23,587 nt of DNA from DASQDT01 sp036380435 (GCA_036380435.1 DASVES010000306.1:1-23587); one strand, 5' to 3'; shown: positions 1 to 8,668, numbered from the stretch's first letter. Notes: generated from the letters alone by a model not told the origin. Program-made: numbers and translations.

Positions 1-1722
1 GCGGAGACAACGGCGGGGCCGTTCGACGTGGCGGTCACGCCCCTGAGCGACGGAAGGCGGCTCGTCGCCGCGCGCTGGCGCGAAGAGAGCAGCAGTTTGC
101 GGGAACTCGCCGCCGGCGCGCAGACCTTCGAGGACTTCAAAACCAATCAACGCAAGGTGCGTCTGCTCGGTCTCTCGACCATCGGGTTGATGACGCTGCT
201 GCTGCTCTTCGCCGCCACCTGGAGCGCCATCCATCTCGCGCGGGGCTTGGGCACACCCATCCGCGCCCTCGCCGAAGCCTCGAAGCGCGTCGCCGAGGGC
301 GACCTCTCGCACCGCGTCACCGCCATCGCCGACGACGAGCTGGCTGTGCTCGCCGCCAACTTCAACGACATGACGGCGCAACTCGACGAGAACCGCCGCC
401 GTCTGGAGCTCAACGCCTCGGAGCTGCGCGAAACCAACGCCGCGCTCGACGAGCGGCGCGCCTACATTGAGACCGTACTTGAGTCGCTCTCGACGGGCGT
501 CGTCTCCCTCGACGCGCAGAACAACGTGACGACCATCAACGCCGCGGCCGCGCAGATGCTCGGCCTCGATTCGTCGCCGCAACGGGGCGCGCCGCTCGCC
601 GAAGTTGTGAGCATCGACGACTACGAGATGCTGAGCCGCGTGCTGTGGCGCGCTCGCCTGCGCGGACGCGCCTCCGAGCAGACGGAGCTTGCGCGCGGGC
701 GGAGCGCCGAGGGCAACGGCGGGCAAGTGCCGGAGGGCAACGGCGGACAGAGTGAGGAAGGTGACAACGGCAACAACACCCGCCCCGTCGCGCTCACGGC
801 TACCGCCTTGGGGCCGCGCGTGGACGACAACCGCCGCGGCGTCGTCCTCGTCATGGAGGATTTGACGGAGCTGCTCGCCGCGCAACGCGCCGCCGCCTGG
901 AGCGAGGTGGCCCGCCGCATGGCCCACGAGATCAAGAACCCTCTGACGCCCATCCAACTCTCGGCTGAGCGCATCGCGCGCAACTTCCAGCGCCTCTCCG
1001 ATGCGGAAGCAACGAACGGGAACGGCGGAGCGTCCGCAGCGGCGTCCGGCACGCGCAGTAGTGACAGTGACGAGGCGTCAGCAGTTTTCTCATCGAACGG
1101 CAACGAAGGCGGACGCGGCGCTCGGGAACGCGAGCGGGTCGCGGGCATCATCGAGGAATGCACGGCGACCATCGGCCGCGAGGTGGCGGGGCTGAAGGCG
1201 ATGGTCGATGAGTTCGCGCGCTTCGCACGGCTCCCGCACGCGCGTCTCGCGGCGGGCGACCTCAACGAGGTCGTGCGCCAATCGGTCGCGCTCTACGAAG
1301 ACCGCCTCGGCGACGCGCGTCTCGACGTGCTGCTCGCCCCACGTCTGCCCGCCGCCCTGCTCGACGCCGAGCAGTTGCGCCGCGTCTTCGTCAACCTCAT
1401 CGACAACGCCCTCGAAGCCCTCGAAGGCGTGGGCGACGAGCAGCGCGTCACCGTCGCCACGGCGCACGACCCGGCGCGCGGCCTCCTCCTCGTCGAGATC
1501 GCCGACACCGGACAGGGCATCGCCCGCGCCGATTTCCCGCGTCTCTTCCAACCCTACTTCTCCACCCGCGGGCGCGGCACGGGCCTCGGCCTCGCCATCG
1601 TCCAGCGCATCCTCGCCGACCACGGCGGACGCGTCCGCGCCGAGTCGAACCGCCCGCGCGGCGCGCGCATGGTCGTCGAGCTGCCGGTGGCGGAAGAAGT
1701 AAAAGAAGAGGTCAGAGGTTAG
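1..1722 (+). CDS. NtrY-like membrane sensor histidine kinase (5' truncated by window)
   Basis: The frame is open from base 1, so the real start lies outside the window. In order it encodes the end of an extracytoplasmic region, one transmembrane helix (about 160-231), a HAMP linker (about 232-390), a PAS domain (about 460-870), a HisKA domain with the phospho-acceptor His at 925-927 in the box AHEIKNPLTPIQLSAERI, and a HATPase domain with N box (NLIDNALEAL) and G boxes (DTGQGI, GTGLGLAI). The order TM-HAMP-PAS-HisKA-HATPase and the EIKNPLTPIQ box fit the NtrY family, which phosphorylates NtrC/NtrX-type regulators; the regulator directly downstream is the obvious partner (inference). Odd points: Asn/Gly-rich low-complexity inserts at about 697-780 and 1000-1125, the second between the two DHp helices, and a C-terminus (EVRG) and stop codon that lie inside a palindromic repeat. 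Confidence 0.92.
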   Translation, partial: AETTAGPFDVAVTPLSDGRRLVAARWREESSSLRELAAGAQTFEDFKTNQRKVRLLGLSTIGLMTLLLLFAATWSAIHLARGLGTPIRALAEASKRVAEGDLSHRVTAIADDELAVLAANFNDMTAQLDENRRRLELNASELRETNAALDERRAYIETVLESLSTGVVSLDAQNNVTTINAAAAQMLGLDSSPQRGAPLAEVVSIDDYEMLSRVLWRARLRGRASEQTELARGRSAEGNGGQVPEGNGGQSEEGDNGNNTRPVALTATALGPRVDDNRRGVVLVMEDLTELLAAQRAAAWSEVARRMAHEIKNPLTPIQLSAERIARNFQRLSDAEATNGNGGASAAASGTRSSDSDEASAVFSSNGNEGGRGARERERVAGIIEECTATIGREVAGLKAMVDEFARFARLPHARLAAGDLNEVVRQSVALYEDRLGDARLDVLLAPRLPAALLDAEQLRRVFVNLIDNALEALEGVGDEQRVTVATAHDPARGLLLVEIADTGQGIARADFPRLFQPYFSTRGRGTGLGLAIVQRILADHGGRVRAESNRPRGARMVVELPVAEEVKEEVRG

Positions 1723-1787
1723 AGGTTAGAGGCTAGTGAAGACAAAATGCTTTTTACTGACCTCTAACCTCTAACCTCTGACCTCTT
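1706..1787. repeat. Palindromic heptamer repeat, copy A
   Basis: Perfect 27-bp inverted repeat: left arm 1706-1732, right arm 1761-1787, 28-base centre. Each arm is built from 7-bp units (GAGGTTA, with GAGGTCA at the outer end). The left arm contains the last codons and stop (1720-1722) of the upstream kinase; the right arm ends 8 bases before the next ATG. The transcript could form a long hairpin. Related copies lie at 18427-18513 and 20705-20793. Confidence 0.9.
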
Positions 1788-1795
1788 GAATTGCT

Positions 1796-3163
1796 ATGTC
1801 TGACTCCATTCTCATCGTTGACGACGAGCGCGGCATCCGCGAGACGCTGCGGGGCGTCTTGGAAGACGAGGGCTTCGCGGTGGAGGCGGTCGGCTCGGGC
1901 GAGGAGTGTTTGAAGGCCGTGGAGCGGCGCGCCTACGGGTGCGTGCTTCTGGACGTGTGGCTCCCGGAGATCGATGGGCTGGAGACGTTGCGGCGAATGC
2001 GCGAGCAGGGGACGGACGCGGCCGTGGTGATGATCTCGGGCCACGGCAACATCGAGACGGCCGTGCGCGCCACCAAGCTCGGCGCCTTCGACTTCATCGA
2101 GAAGCCGCTCTCCATCGAGAAGACCGTGCTCACCGTCAGAAACGCCTTGCGGCAGCGCGGGCTGGAGCGCGCCGTGGCCGCTTACGCCGACGGGATGCGC
2201 GGCGCAAACGAGATGGTCGGCGAGTCGGTCGCGATGCGCGCGCTGCGAAAGCAGATCGAGATGGTCGGCCCCACGGACGGCCGCGTCCTCATCTACGGCG
2301 AGTCGGGCACGGGCAAGGAATTGGTCGCGCACGCCATCCACGCCACGTCGCGCCGCGCGGGCGCGCCCTTCGTCGAGGTCAACTGCGCGGCCATCCCCGA
2401 GGAGCTGATTGAGTCGGAGTTGTTCGGCCACGTCCGCGGCGCGTTCACGGGCGCGACCGGGGCCAAGCGCGGCAAGTTCGAGATGGCCGACGGCGCCACG
2501 CTTTTTTTAGACGAGATCGGCGACATGAGCGCGCGCGTGCAGGCGAAGGTTTTGCGCGTGCTCGAAGAGCAGCGGTTCGAGCCGGTGGGGAGCACGACCT
2601 CGATGCGCGTGGACGTGCGCGTGCTCGCGGCGACGAACAAGCGTCTCGAAGAGGAGATCGAGCGCGGGGCCTTCCGCCCTGACCTCTTCTACCGCCTCAA
2701 CGTCATCCCCTTCGAGCTGCCGCCCCTGCGCGAGCGACTCGAAGACATCCCCGCCTTAGTCGAGCACTTCAACAAAAAATTCTCCGCCGCCTACAACCGA
2801 CGGCCCAAACGCTTCGAGCCGGAGGCGGTCGAGGCCATGCGGGGCTACTCTTGGCCGGGCAACGTGCGCGAGCTGCGGAACACGGTCGAGCGCGTCGTCA
2901 TCATGCACCCGCACGTCAAAGTCTCGGCCGCCGACCTGCCCGCGCGCGGCGGCGAGGCCCCGCCCGCCGACCCCCTGCGCTACGCCAACTTCCGCGAGGC
3001 CAGCGAAGCCCTCCAACGCGAGTTCATCAAGCGCAAACTCGCGGAGGCCGAGGGCAATGTCTCACGCGCCGCCGAACTCCTCGGCATGGATCGCTCACAC
3101 CTCTACCGGCGCATGCGCGCCCTCGGCATCAACGTCCGCGAGGAACGCGCCGGCGCCGTCTAA
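1796..3163 (+). CDS. NtrC-family sigma-54-dependent response regulator
   Basis: 455 residues, the usual length. An N-terminal receiver domain has acidic D9/D10, phospho-acceptor D53 (LLDVWLPEIDG) and K103 in EKP. It is followed by a sigma-54 AAA+ domain with Walker A GESGTGKE (168-175), the sigma-54 contact loop GAFTGA (215-220) and Walker B LFLDE (236-240), then a C-terminal Fis-type helix-turn-helix (about 405-445; NVSRAAELLGMDRSHLYRRM). It should activate sigma-54 promoters when phosphorylated, most likely by the NtrY-like kinase directly upstream. Spacing to that gene is 73 bp, nearly all repeat. No Shine-Dalgarno is visible before the ATG: the leader is the pyrimidine-rich right arm of the repeat. 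Its regulon cannot be deduced here; NtrC versus NtrX-like naming is undecided. Confidence 0.95.
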   Translation: MSDSILIVDDERGIRETLRGVLEDEGFAVEAVGSGEECLKAVERRAYGCVLLDVWLPEIDGLETLRRMREQGTDAAVVMISGHGNIETAVRATKLGAFDFIEKPLSIEKTVLTVRNALRQRGLERAVAAYADGMRGANEMVGESVAMRALRKQIEMVGPTDGRVLIYGESGTGKELVAHAIHATSRRAGAPFVEVNCAAIPEELIESELFGHVRGAFTGATGAKRGKFEMADGATLFLDEIGDMSARVQAKVLRVLEEQRFEPVGSTTSMRVDVRVLAATNKRLEEEIERGAFRPDLFYRLNVIPFELPPLRERLEDIPALVEHFNKKFSAAYNRRPKRFEPEAVEAMRGYSWPGNVRELRNTVERVVIMHPHVKVSAADLPARGGEAPPADPLRYANFREASEALQREFIKRKLAEAEGNVSRAAELLGMDRSHLYRRMRALGINVREERAGAV

Positions 3164-3182
3164 CCGCCCCGGCCGGCGCGGC

Positions 3183-6100
3183 CTACTCCCGGCCGCTTTG
3201 CGATCTGATTTCCTCGTCGGTGGCTGCGCGCCACAGCCTCACGTCCCCGTCAGCTTCCCCCGCGGCGAGCGTCCTCCCGTCGGGCGAGAAGGCGGACGCG
3301 GTCGCGTAGCTGCTCTCGTCCTGCACCGAGACCATTTCCCTGAACGAGATCGCGTCCCACAGTTTCGACATCCCGCCCGCGCCGCTGCTGTAGAGCGTCT
3401 TCCCGTCGGGCGAGAAGGCGAGCGACGTGATGGTGTCTCTGTGCCCTCTGAGCCGCACCAACTCTCTGGGTGCGCGTAGGCCCTCGCCGCCCGTGACTTC
3501 CCACAGCCTGAGCATTCCCCCGCCGAAATGGACCCTCGGGTCAGCATCCGAGAAATCTTTCATCAGGCCGACGGCGAGCAGACGGCCGTCGGGTGAGAAG
3601 GCGAGCGTGTTTGGCGGGGGCAGGACTCCATCACTCTCAAGTTCCGTCAAGACATTCAAGTCTCTATCCCAAAGTTTGACCGCGTCCTCCCCATGAAAGA
3701 TGGCCGCGATGGCCTGACCATCTGGTGAGAAGGCGACGGTCTTGACGGTGTTCGGCGCGCCGCTCACTTCTCGCAATTTCGTTTGTGTGGCCGGTTCCCA
3801 GAGCGAGATGTAGCCCTGAATGTCGCCGGTGACTAACAGCTTGCCGTCCGGCGAAGAGGACAAGGCGGTGACGCGGCGCTCATGCGGTAGCGCCCACACT
3901 TCCTTGCGCGTGACGCTGTCGAGCAGGTGAACCCTCCCTCCGGCGTCACTGACTGCAAGCGTCCTGCCGTCAGGCGAGAAGTGGAAAAGATCAACGTCGG
4001 AGACCGCACCCAGGTCTTCCAACCGGCGGCGCGTGGCGACATCCCAGAGCGCGACGGTGGAGTCCAGATGGACGGAGGCCAGCATCTTGCCGTCGGGCGA
4101 GAAGGAGACGGATTTAACATTCCGACCCGGCCCCTCGCCGGGGTCTTCGCGCACCTCGCCGCTCCCCAGCGGCAACTGTGCGCGCACCGCCGACGACACG
4201 TCCCAGACCCTGACCGCATCCTTGCTGCCGGTGAAGAGGGTCTGGCCGTCGCGGGAAAACGCCAGCGAGCGAACCGCCTCCTGATGGCCGCCGAGCGTGA
4301 CCCCGTGCGCCAGGAAGACCGAATCGTGAACCTTGACACTGCCGTTCTTGTAGCCGATGGCGAGCGTCTTTCCGTCGGGCGAGAATTTGAGCGACGTGAT
4401 GTCATTCGTGGCGGGAATTTTATCCCCCCAGGCGTTTTGTGAGAGGTGCCATTGCCACACCACTCTGTCGGAGAATCCGATCATCAGCGTCTTGCCGTCG
4501 GGCGCGAAGGAGATGGCTTTAACGTCGTCGGTGATCGGCGTGATCTTGCACGGGGGAGGCGCAGTCTCGCACTCAGAAATCTTCTCATACCTGACCGGAC
4601 TCCGAAGCTTGCCGAGGTCCCAGAGGATGATGGGCGAGGGAGCCTTGCCGCCGGTGGCGAGCATCTTGCCGTCGGGCGAGAAGGCCAGCGCGTCGGGGTG
4701 GTTTGCGCCCTTAATGAATTCCGTCTCTCGGAGCAGGTTAACGTCCCACAGCTTGACGTGCCCGTCGATGGGGGTCGTCCAGGCTAACAACTTGCTGTCG
4801 GGCGAGAAGGCGAAACCGGCCGGGCGATCCTCGATCTCCGCGACCGTGCCCTTAAGTTCGCCCGTGGTGGTGTCGAGCAAAATGTATTTCGGTTTGCTGG
4901 AGTCGGGGGGAGTGCCGATGGCGAGAAGCGTTTTCCCGTCGGGCGAAAGCTCCACGGCGGTGAGCCGGTGGTCATCGAGGCCGCGGAAGGGGGCCGGGCG
5001 GGCGGCGCCGGTGGCCGGGTCGCGCAGTTCGATTTGGTTGTTGGCGCCGACGATGAGCGTCTGGTCGTCAGACGCGAGGGCCATGAAGTTCGAGCCGTCT
5101 GGAAAATTGATCATGGCCTTCTCGCTGTTGATGACGCCCCAGAGGTAGCGCCACTCGAACCTGAGCGCGCCGTCGTCGGCCGCGCGATGCGAATCAAGTA
5201 GCTCGCCCGCGTGCTGGAGGTTGTTCGCCACGAAAGCCTGCTGCGCGAGGTGGATGTCGGCCGGGTAGAGGAGCTGGCGGTTCTGCGTCGCCAGCTCAAG
5301 GGCGCGCGCCTCCTGCGCGCTGGCCAGCCACTTCTGGCGGAAGGCGTAGACGGTGGAGCCGAGCGCGAGGACGACGGAGAAGGCGAGGAGGGCGGCGACG
5401 AGCTTGGTGCGTTTGAAGGAGACGTCGCGGCGCTGCTGGCGCTCGCGCTCGCGCGCCTCGGCGTCGCGGGCGGCGACGCTTGAGTCGAGGAAGCTGGCGG
5501 CCGTCTCGAACTCGGGGTGGTAGCGGCGCGCCCACGCGGCATTCGGGCGGGTGCGCTCGCGCCAGTCGAGGGCGACTTGCAGCGCGGGGTCTTTCAAGAG
5601 CGCCTCCTCGCCCGCCTTGTGAAGCACGGCCGTCTCGGCGAGGCGGCGATAGATGCGCGCCGACTGCGCCTCCTCGTCCGTCCAATTCTTCAGACGCGCC
5701 CAGTTGCGAATCAGACTCTCGTGCGAGATGTCGATGAGCGAGTCGGCGTCTAAGGGCGCGGGCGGCGGCGGCATCAGAAACGAGCGGCCCGGCCGGCGGA
5801 AGGTTTCGACGACGGCGACGACCTCCGCTTCGTCGGCCTCGACGAGCGCGCAGGCGTCGCCCAATTCCAGCGGGCGGCGCGTCTCGCGGTTGTCCGCGCC
5901 CTTCTCAGTGAGCGCCTTGAAGAGTCGCTCGGCGATTTTTTGTCGCGGCTCGGAGAGTTCGCCGAAGGCTTCCTCGGCGTGGAGCGACAGAGCTTCTTTC
6001 ATGCCGCCGATGGCCTGATAGTGGGGCAGGTCGATTGGCTCGCCGTCGCGGCGCACCGAGAGCCAGTGATCCCACGTCCGCATGAGCGCGTGCTGGAGGA

Positions 6101-6917
6101 TAGGCAACTGGTCGGGGTTGTCGCCCATGTCGTTGAGGAGCTGGTTGACGAGAGGGACGCTGATGCGGCCGTCGCCCACGGAGACGGGGCCGGTGACGGC
6201 CTCGCGCCGCTCGTCTCTGGTCATGCGCGGAATGAGATACTGCCCGTCGTTAATCGCCTCGGGCAATCCTTGAAACTGCGCGCAGTCGCCGAGGAAGTCC
6301 GAGCGCATCGTCAGCACGACGTAAATCCGCTCGCCCGGAACGCCGACGGCTTCGAGCAGCAGGCGCACGAAGCCGGCCGCGTCCTCCTTCGTGTTCTCGA
6401 CCTCCATCAGCGCGCGGAAGCGAAACAGCTCCTCAAACTGATCGACGACGACGAGCAGGTTCTCCGAGGCCGCGAGGCGCGGACGACCGCCTTCGCCGCC
6501 CGCCGCGGCGCGCGCTTGCCTGACGGCGTCGAGCAGGCCGAGGCTGCTGCGCCGGAGCGTCGCCTCGACGAGCGCCGTCTGCATCTCGGCCTCTCTGGGG
6601 TCGGGCGCGCCGAAGACTTCGGGCGAGGCGAGCGTGCGGGCGAGGTTGCCGAGGGGGTCGTGGCCGGGGCGCAGCATGGCGACGCGCCACTCGGAGCCGG
6701 CGCTGGCCATCAGTCCGCCGTGGAGTGCGGGGAGCAGACCGGCGCGCACGAGCGACGACTTGCCGCTGCCCGATGTGCCGACGACGGCGAGGAAACGCGT
6801 CTGCCCGAGACGGCGGATGAGTTCTTCGCTCTGCCCGTCGCGCCCGAAGAAGAGGTGCGTCTCGTCCGACTCGAAGGGCCGGAGGCCGGGGAAGGGATTG
6901 GGCATCGTCGTCGTCAT
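3183..6917 (-). CDS. nSTAND NTPase with one TM helix and 14 WD40 blades
   Basis: 1244 residues from ATG 6917. That start is set by a 4-bp ATGA overlap with the upstream TIR gene (stop 6914-6916) and a GGAG 8 bases before it; the frame continues upstream but only inside the TIR gene. Residues 5-40 (NPFPGLRPFE...FFGRD) and Walker A GTSGSGKSS (47-55), Walker B LLVVVDQFEEL (154-164), MRSDF (204-208) and SHESLIRNW (398-406) mark an nSTAND-type P-loop NTPase. A hydrophobic helix at about 506-526, preceded by an Arg/Lys-rich stretch, should be a membrane anchor. Residues about 605-1240 hold 14 repeats of the FSPDGK-x-LA ... LWD type, enough for two seven-bladed propellers. STAND proteins oligomerise on ligand sensing and drive an effector; here the co-translated TIR protein is the likely effector (inference). 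Confidence 0.93.
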   Translation of the reverse strand: MTTTMPNPFPGLRPFESDETHLFFGRDGQSEELIRRLGQTRFLAVVGTSGSGKSSLVRAGLLPALHGGLMASAGSEWRVAMLRPGHDPLGNLARTLASPEVFGAPDPREAEMQTALVEATLRRSSLGLLDAVRQARAAAGGEGGRPRLAASENLLVVVDQFEELFRFRALMEVENTKEDAAGFVRLLLEAVGVPGERIYVVLTMRSDFLGDCAQFQGLPEAINDGQYLIPRMTRDERREAVTGPVSVGDGRISVPLVNQLLNDMGDNPDQLPILQHALMRTWDHWLSVRRDGEPIDLPHYQAIGGMKEALSLHAEEAFGELSEPRQKIAERLFKALTEKGADNRETRRPLELGDACALVEADEAEVVAVVETFRRPGRSFLMPPPPAPLDADSLIDISHESLIRNWARLKNWTDEEAQSARIYRRLAETAVLHKAGEEALLKDPALQVALDWRERTRPNAAWARRYHPEFETAASFLDSSVAARDAEARERERQQRRDVSFKRTKLVAALLAFSVVLALGSTVYAFRQKWLASAQEARALELATQNRQLLYPADIHLAQQAFVANNLQHAGELLDSHRAADDGALRFEWRYLWGVINSEKAMINFPDGSNFMALASDDQTLIVGANNQIELRDPATGAARPAPFRGLDDHRLTAVELSPDGKTLLAIGTPPDSSKPKYILLDTTTGELKGTVAEIEDRPAGFAFSPDSKLLAWTTPIDGHVKLWDVNLLRETEFIKGANHPDALAFSPDGKMLATGGKAPSPIILWDLGKLRSPVRYEKISECETAPPPCKITPITDDVKAISFAPDGKTLMIGFSDRVVWQWHLSQNAWGDKIPATNDITSLKFSPDGKTLAIGYKNGSVKVHDSVFLAHGVTLGGHQEAVRSLAFSRDGQTLFTGSKDAVRVWDVSSAVRAQLPLGSGEVREDPGEGPGRNVKSVSFSPDGKMLASVHLDSTVALWDVATRRRLEDLGAVSDVDLFHFSPDGRTLAVSDAGGRVHLLDSVTRKEVWALPHERRVTALSSSPDGKLLVTGDIQGYISLWEPATQTKLREVSGAPNTVKTVAFSPDGQAIAAIFHGEDAVKLWDRDLNVLTELESDGVLPPPNTLAFSPDGRLLAVGLMKDFSDADPRVHFGGGMLRLWEVTGGEGLRAPRELVRLRGHRDTITSLAFSPDGKTLYSSGAGGMSKLWDAISFREMVSVQDESSYATASAFSPDGRTLAAGEADGDVRLWRAATDEEIRSQSGRE

Positions 6918-8455
6918 TGGTCGTCTCCGTCCGTCGCGGTTCGTCCCAGCGAGTCGAGGAACGGCTTCAGGCTCTCGGAAGTAAAGTCGCCGAAGTTCTT
7001 CACGAAGAAAGAATCGCGCGTGCGGAAGAGTTGTTTGTGTGGAGACACGGGGCTGCCGACGTAGACGCCCCACGCGAGCGGCGTTCGTCCGGCGTCGCGC
7101 CCCTGCGCGGCGGCCTTCTCCAGACCGCGCCGCTGGTAGTCGAACCAAGCCTGATTGGCGCTGCCGTAGTAGACGAGCGCGGCGTCGCAGGTGGCGAGGT
7201 TCTCCTTGTGTGTCTCGATGGCCTGCGCGTCGTCGCCCGCGCCCACGTCGAGGAGCGGGAGGAGCACGTCGTAGCCGCGCTCGTAGAGGAAGTCGTTGAG
7301 GGCGACGATGCCTTCCACGTCGCGCGGGTCGCAGAGGAGATAGATTTTCTTCTGGGCCTGCGCCCCGTCGCCGGCGTCCGCCGCCGCGCGGTGGCCGTTG
7401 CCGCTCAGCCTGACCTGAATGACGGACTTGAGTTCTTCGAGCGTGGTCTGCAAAAGCTCCGCGCCCCGCTGCGGGTCGGCGCTCGTCTTCAGATACTCGA
7501 TGAACTCGGTCTGCGTCCCCTCCTGCGGGGCCAGACGCTCGGGCAGCCAGATGAGTCGCTTGAAGGCGGGGTCGCCGCTGCGCTCGGCGGCGATCTCGTT
7601 CTGGAGTCGGACGACGGAGCTGCCCGAAGCGCCTTCGGGGATGATGCCGTAGCTGGCCCCGATGAGGTGGACTGAAAGCTTGGCGCGCAGCACACCCTCG
7701 CGCACGGCCTCCTGATACTCGGGCGACTTGTAGGGCAGCTCGCGGTTGGGCAGGATGTCGTAGCCGCGCTCCTGCAACTCGCGCTTGATGCGGTCGCGCT
7801 CCTCGCGCAAATCATAGCTCGTCTCGGCCAGATAGACGGTGCCCTTAGAGGCGCCGAAGACGTGGGGCACGACCGCCGCCGTCGTCGTTGGCGGCGACGC
7901 GGCGACGAGCGTCTGCTTGATGTCCCAGGCGAGGTCGTTGAGCTTGTCCCAGTAGCGTTGGTCGCGGTTGCGGCCCGTCTGTTGCCCGTACTCGACGGGG
8001 CGACCCGTGGCCTGTTCGATCTCGTAGAACTCGTAACCGAGTTGTCCCTGAAACTCGGCCGGGTGCTGGTCGCGCTCAACGAAGGTCTTGACGACCTTGA
8101 AGACGCGCAGCCGGCCGCCGCCCACCTTCAGGCCGCCGTTCTCCTCAGCCGCCCGGCAAAACTCCACCAACTCGCCCATGCACCACTTCGACTGGAGATA
8201 GCCCGGCGAGAGCACGGAGACTAAGACGCACGTGGTGCGGAGTCGGTCGGTGAGTTCGTTGGCGAAATAGACGTTGCCGGGCAGGCGCGGGTCGCGCCAG
8301 ATGCGCGGGCGGTGGCCGAGGAGTTCGCCGAGGCGGTATTCGAGTCTTTCGTGCAGATTATCGACCCACCCGCGCTCCTCGTCTTCTAAGGGCTGGTTGT
8401 CGATGTGGCCGTAGCTGATGAGGGCGTCGTCTGCGTAGCGGGGGCCTGTGCTCAT
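6914..8455 (-). CDS. Triple-module TIR / TIR-like (DUF4062-like) protein
   Basis: 513 residues from ATG 8455, which has GGAGAG just upstream; a longer frame to 8731 is 5' leader and is rejected. Module 1 (about 9-185) is a TIR domain: DDALISYGH opening strand, then SKWCMGEL with E95 at the position of the TIR NADase catalytic glutamate. Module 2 (about 204-350) starts KGTVYLAETSYDLREERDRIKREL and resembles DUF4062 / TIR-fold domains that accompany STAND NTPases. Module 3 (about 368-505) starts KKIYLLCDPRD and is another TIR-like fold, with AWFDYQ in place of the W-x3-E motif, so likely non-catalytic. It is first in a two-gene operon with the nSTAND-WD40 gene. The family suggests NAD+ cleavage or nucleotide signalling when triggered; the substrate is not visible from sequence. 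Confidence 0.88.
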   Translation of the reverse strand: MSTGPRYADDALISYGHIDNQPLEDEERGWVDNLHERLEYRLGELLGHRPRIWRDPRLPGNVYFANELTDRLRTTCVLVSVLSPGYLQSKWCMGELVEFCRAAEENGGLKVGGGRLRVFKVVKTFVERDQHPAEFQGQLGYEFYEIEQATGRPVEYGQQTGRNRDQRYWDKLNDLAWDIKQTLVAASPPTTTAAVVPHVFGASKGTVYLAETSYDLREERDRIKRELQERGYDILPNRELPYKSPEYQEAVREGVLRAKLSVHLIGASYGIIPEGASGSSVVRLQNEIAAERSGDPAFKRLIWLPERLAPQEGTQTEFIEYLKTSADPQRGAELLQTTLEELKSVIQVRLSGNGHRAAADAGDGAQAQKKIYLLCDPRDVEGIVALNDFLYERGYDVLLPLLDVGAGDDAQAIETHKENLATCDAALVYYGSANQAWFDYQRRGLEKAAAQGRDAGRTPLAWGVYVGSPVSPHKQLFRTRDSFFVKNFGDFTSESLKPFLDSLGRTATDGDDQ

Positions 8456-8597
8456 TAATCTCTCCACGGACGGACACTGTGGCGGCTGCGCGGGCGTGCG
8501 GAATGTGGAATAACGAAAACCCCGAGGGCGCGGAAGACCCCGTGGGCGCGCCATGAGGAACGGACAACGCACTAACCAAAACCCTCGGCGCGAGCCG

Positions 8598-8625
8598 ATT
8601 TTAGTACGGGCGAGGGAATTGTCAA
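8598..8625 (-). promoter_or_regulatory. Predicted sigma-70 promoter of the TIR-nSTAND operon
   Basis: Reading the minus strand: TTGACA (8625-8620), a 16-base spacer, TAAAAT (8603-8598). The -35 is perfect and the -10 is 5/6. It points at the TIR gene and predicts a leader of roughly 135 bases before ATG 8455, so the operon can be transcribed independently of its neighbours. Confidence 0.6.
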
Positions 8626-8668
8626 AACATCTCGCCCACGGCTCGCGTCCGGTCGCGGACGCATCGCG

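Noticed and set aside
1706..1787. Repeat copy A as a CRISPR remnant or IS end
   Set aside because: A single perfect palindrome of 7-bp units with no spacers, no transposase and no target-site duplication visible.
1706..1787. Repeat copy A as a classical intrinsic terminator
   Set aside because: The hairpin is long but AT-balanced and has no T run after the right arm; it would also separate two genes expected to be co-expressed. Left as repeat.
3240..4950. Regularly recurring GTCGGGCGAGAAGG-like DNA, possible CRISPR or tandem repeat
   Set aside because: Each copy encodes the FSPDG motif of a WD40 blade in frame; spacing varies with blade length and there are no constant repeat-spacer units.
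5940..7064. 374-residue plus-strand frame opposite the nSTAND gene
   Set aside because: Runs antisense through the P-loop domain and has shadow-like composition.
6918..7148. N-terminal extension of the nSTAND-WD40 frame by 77 residues
   Set aside because: It lies in another frame of the TIR gene, has Arg-rich out-of-frame composition, and the ATGA overlap with GGAG upstream fixes the start at 6917.
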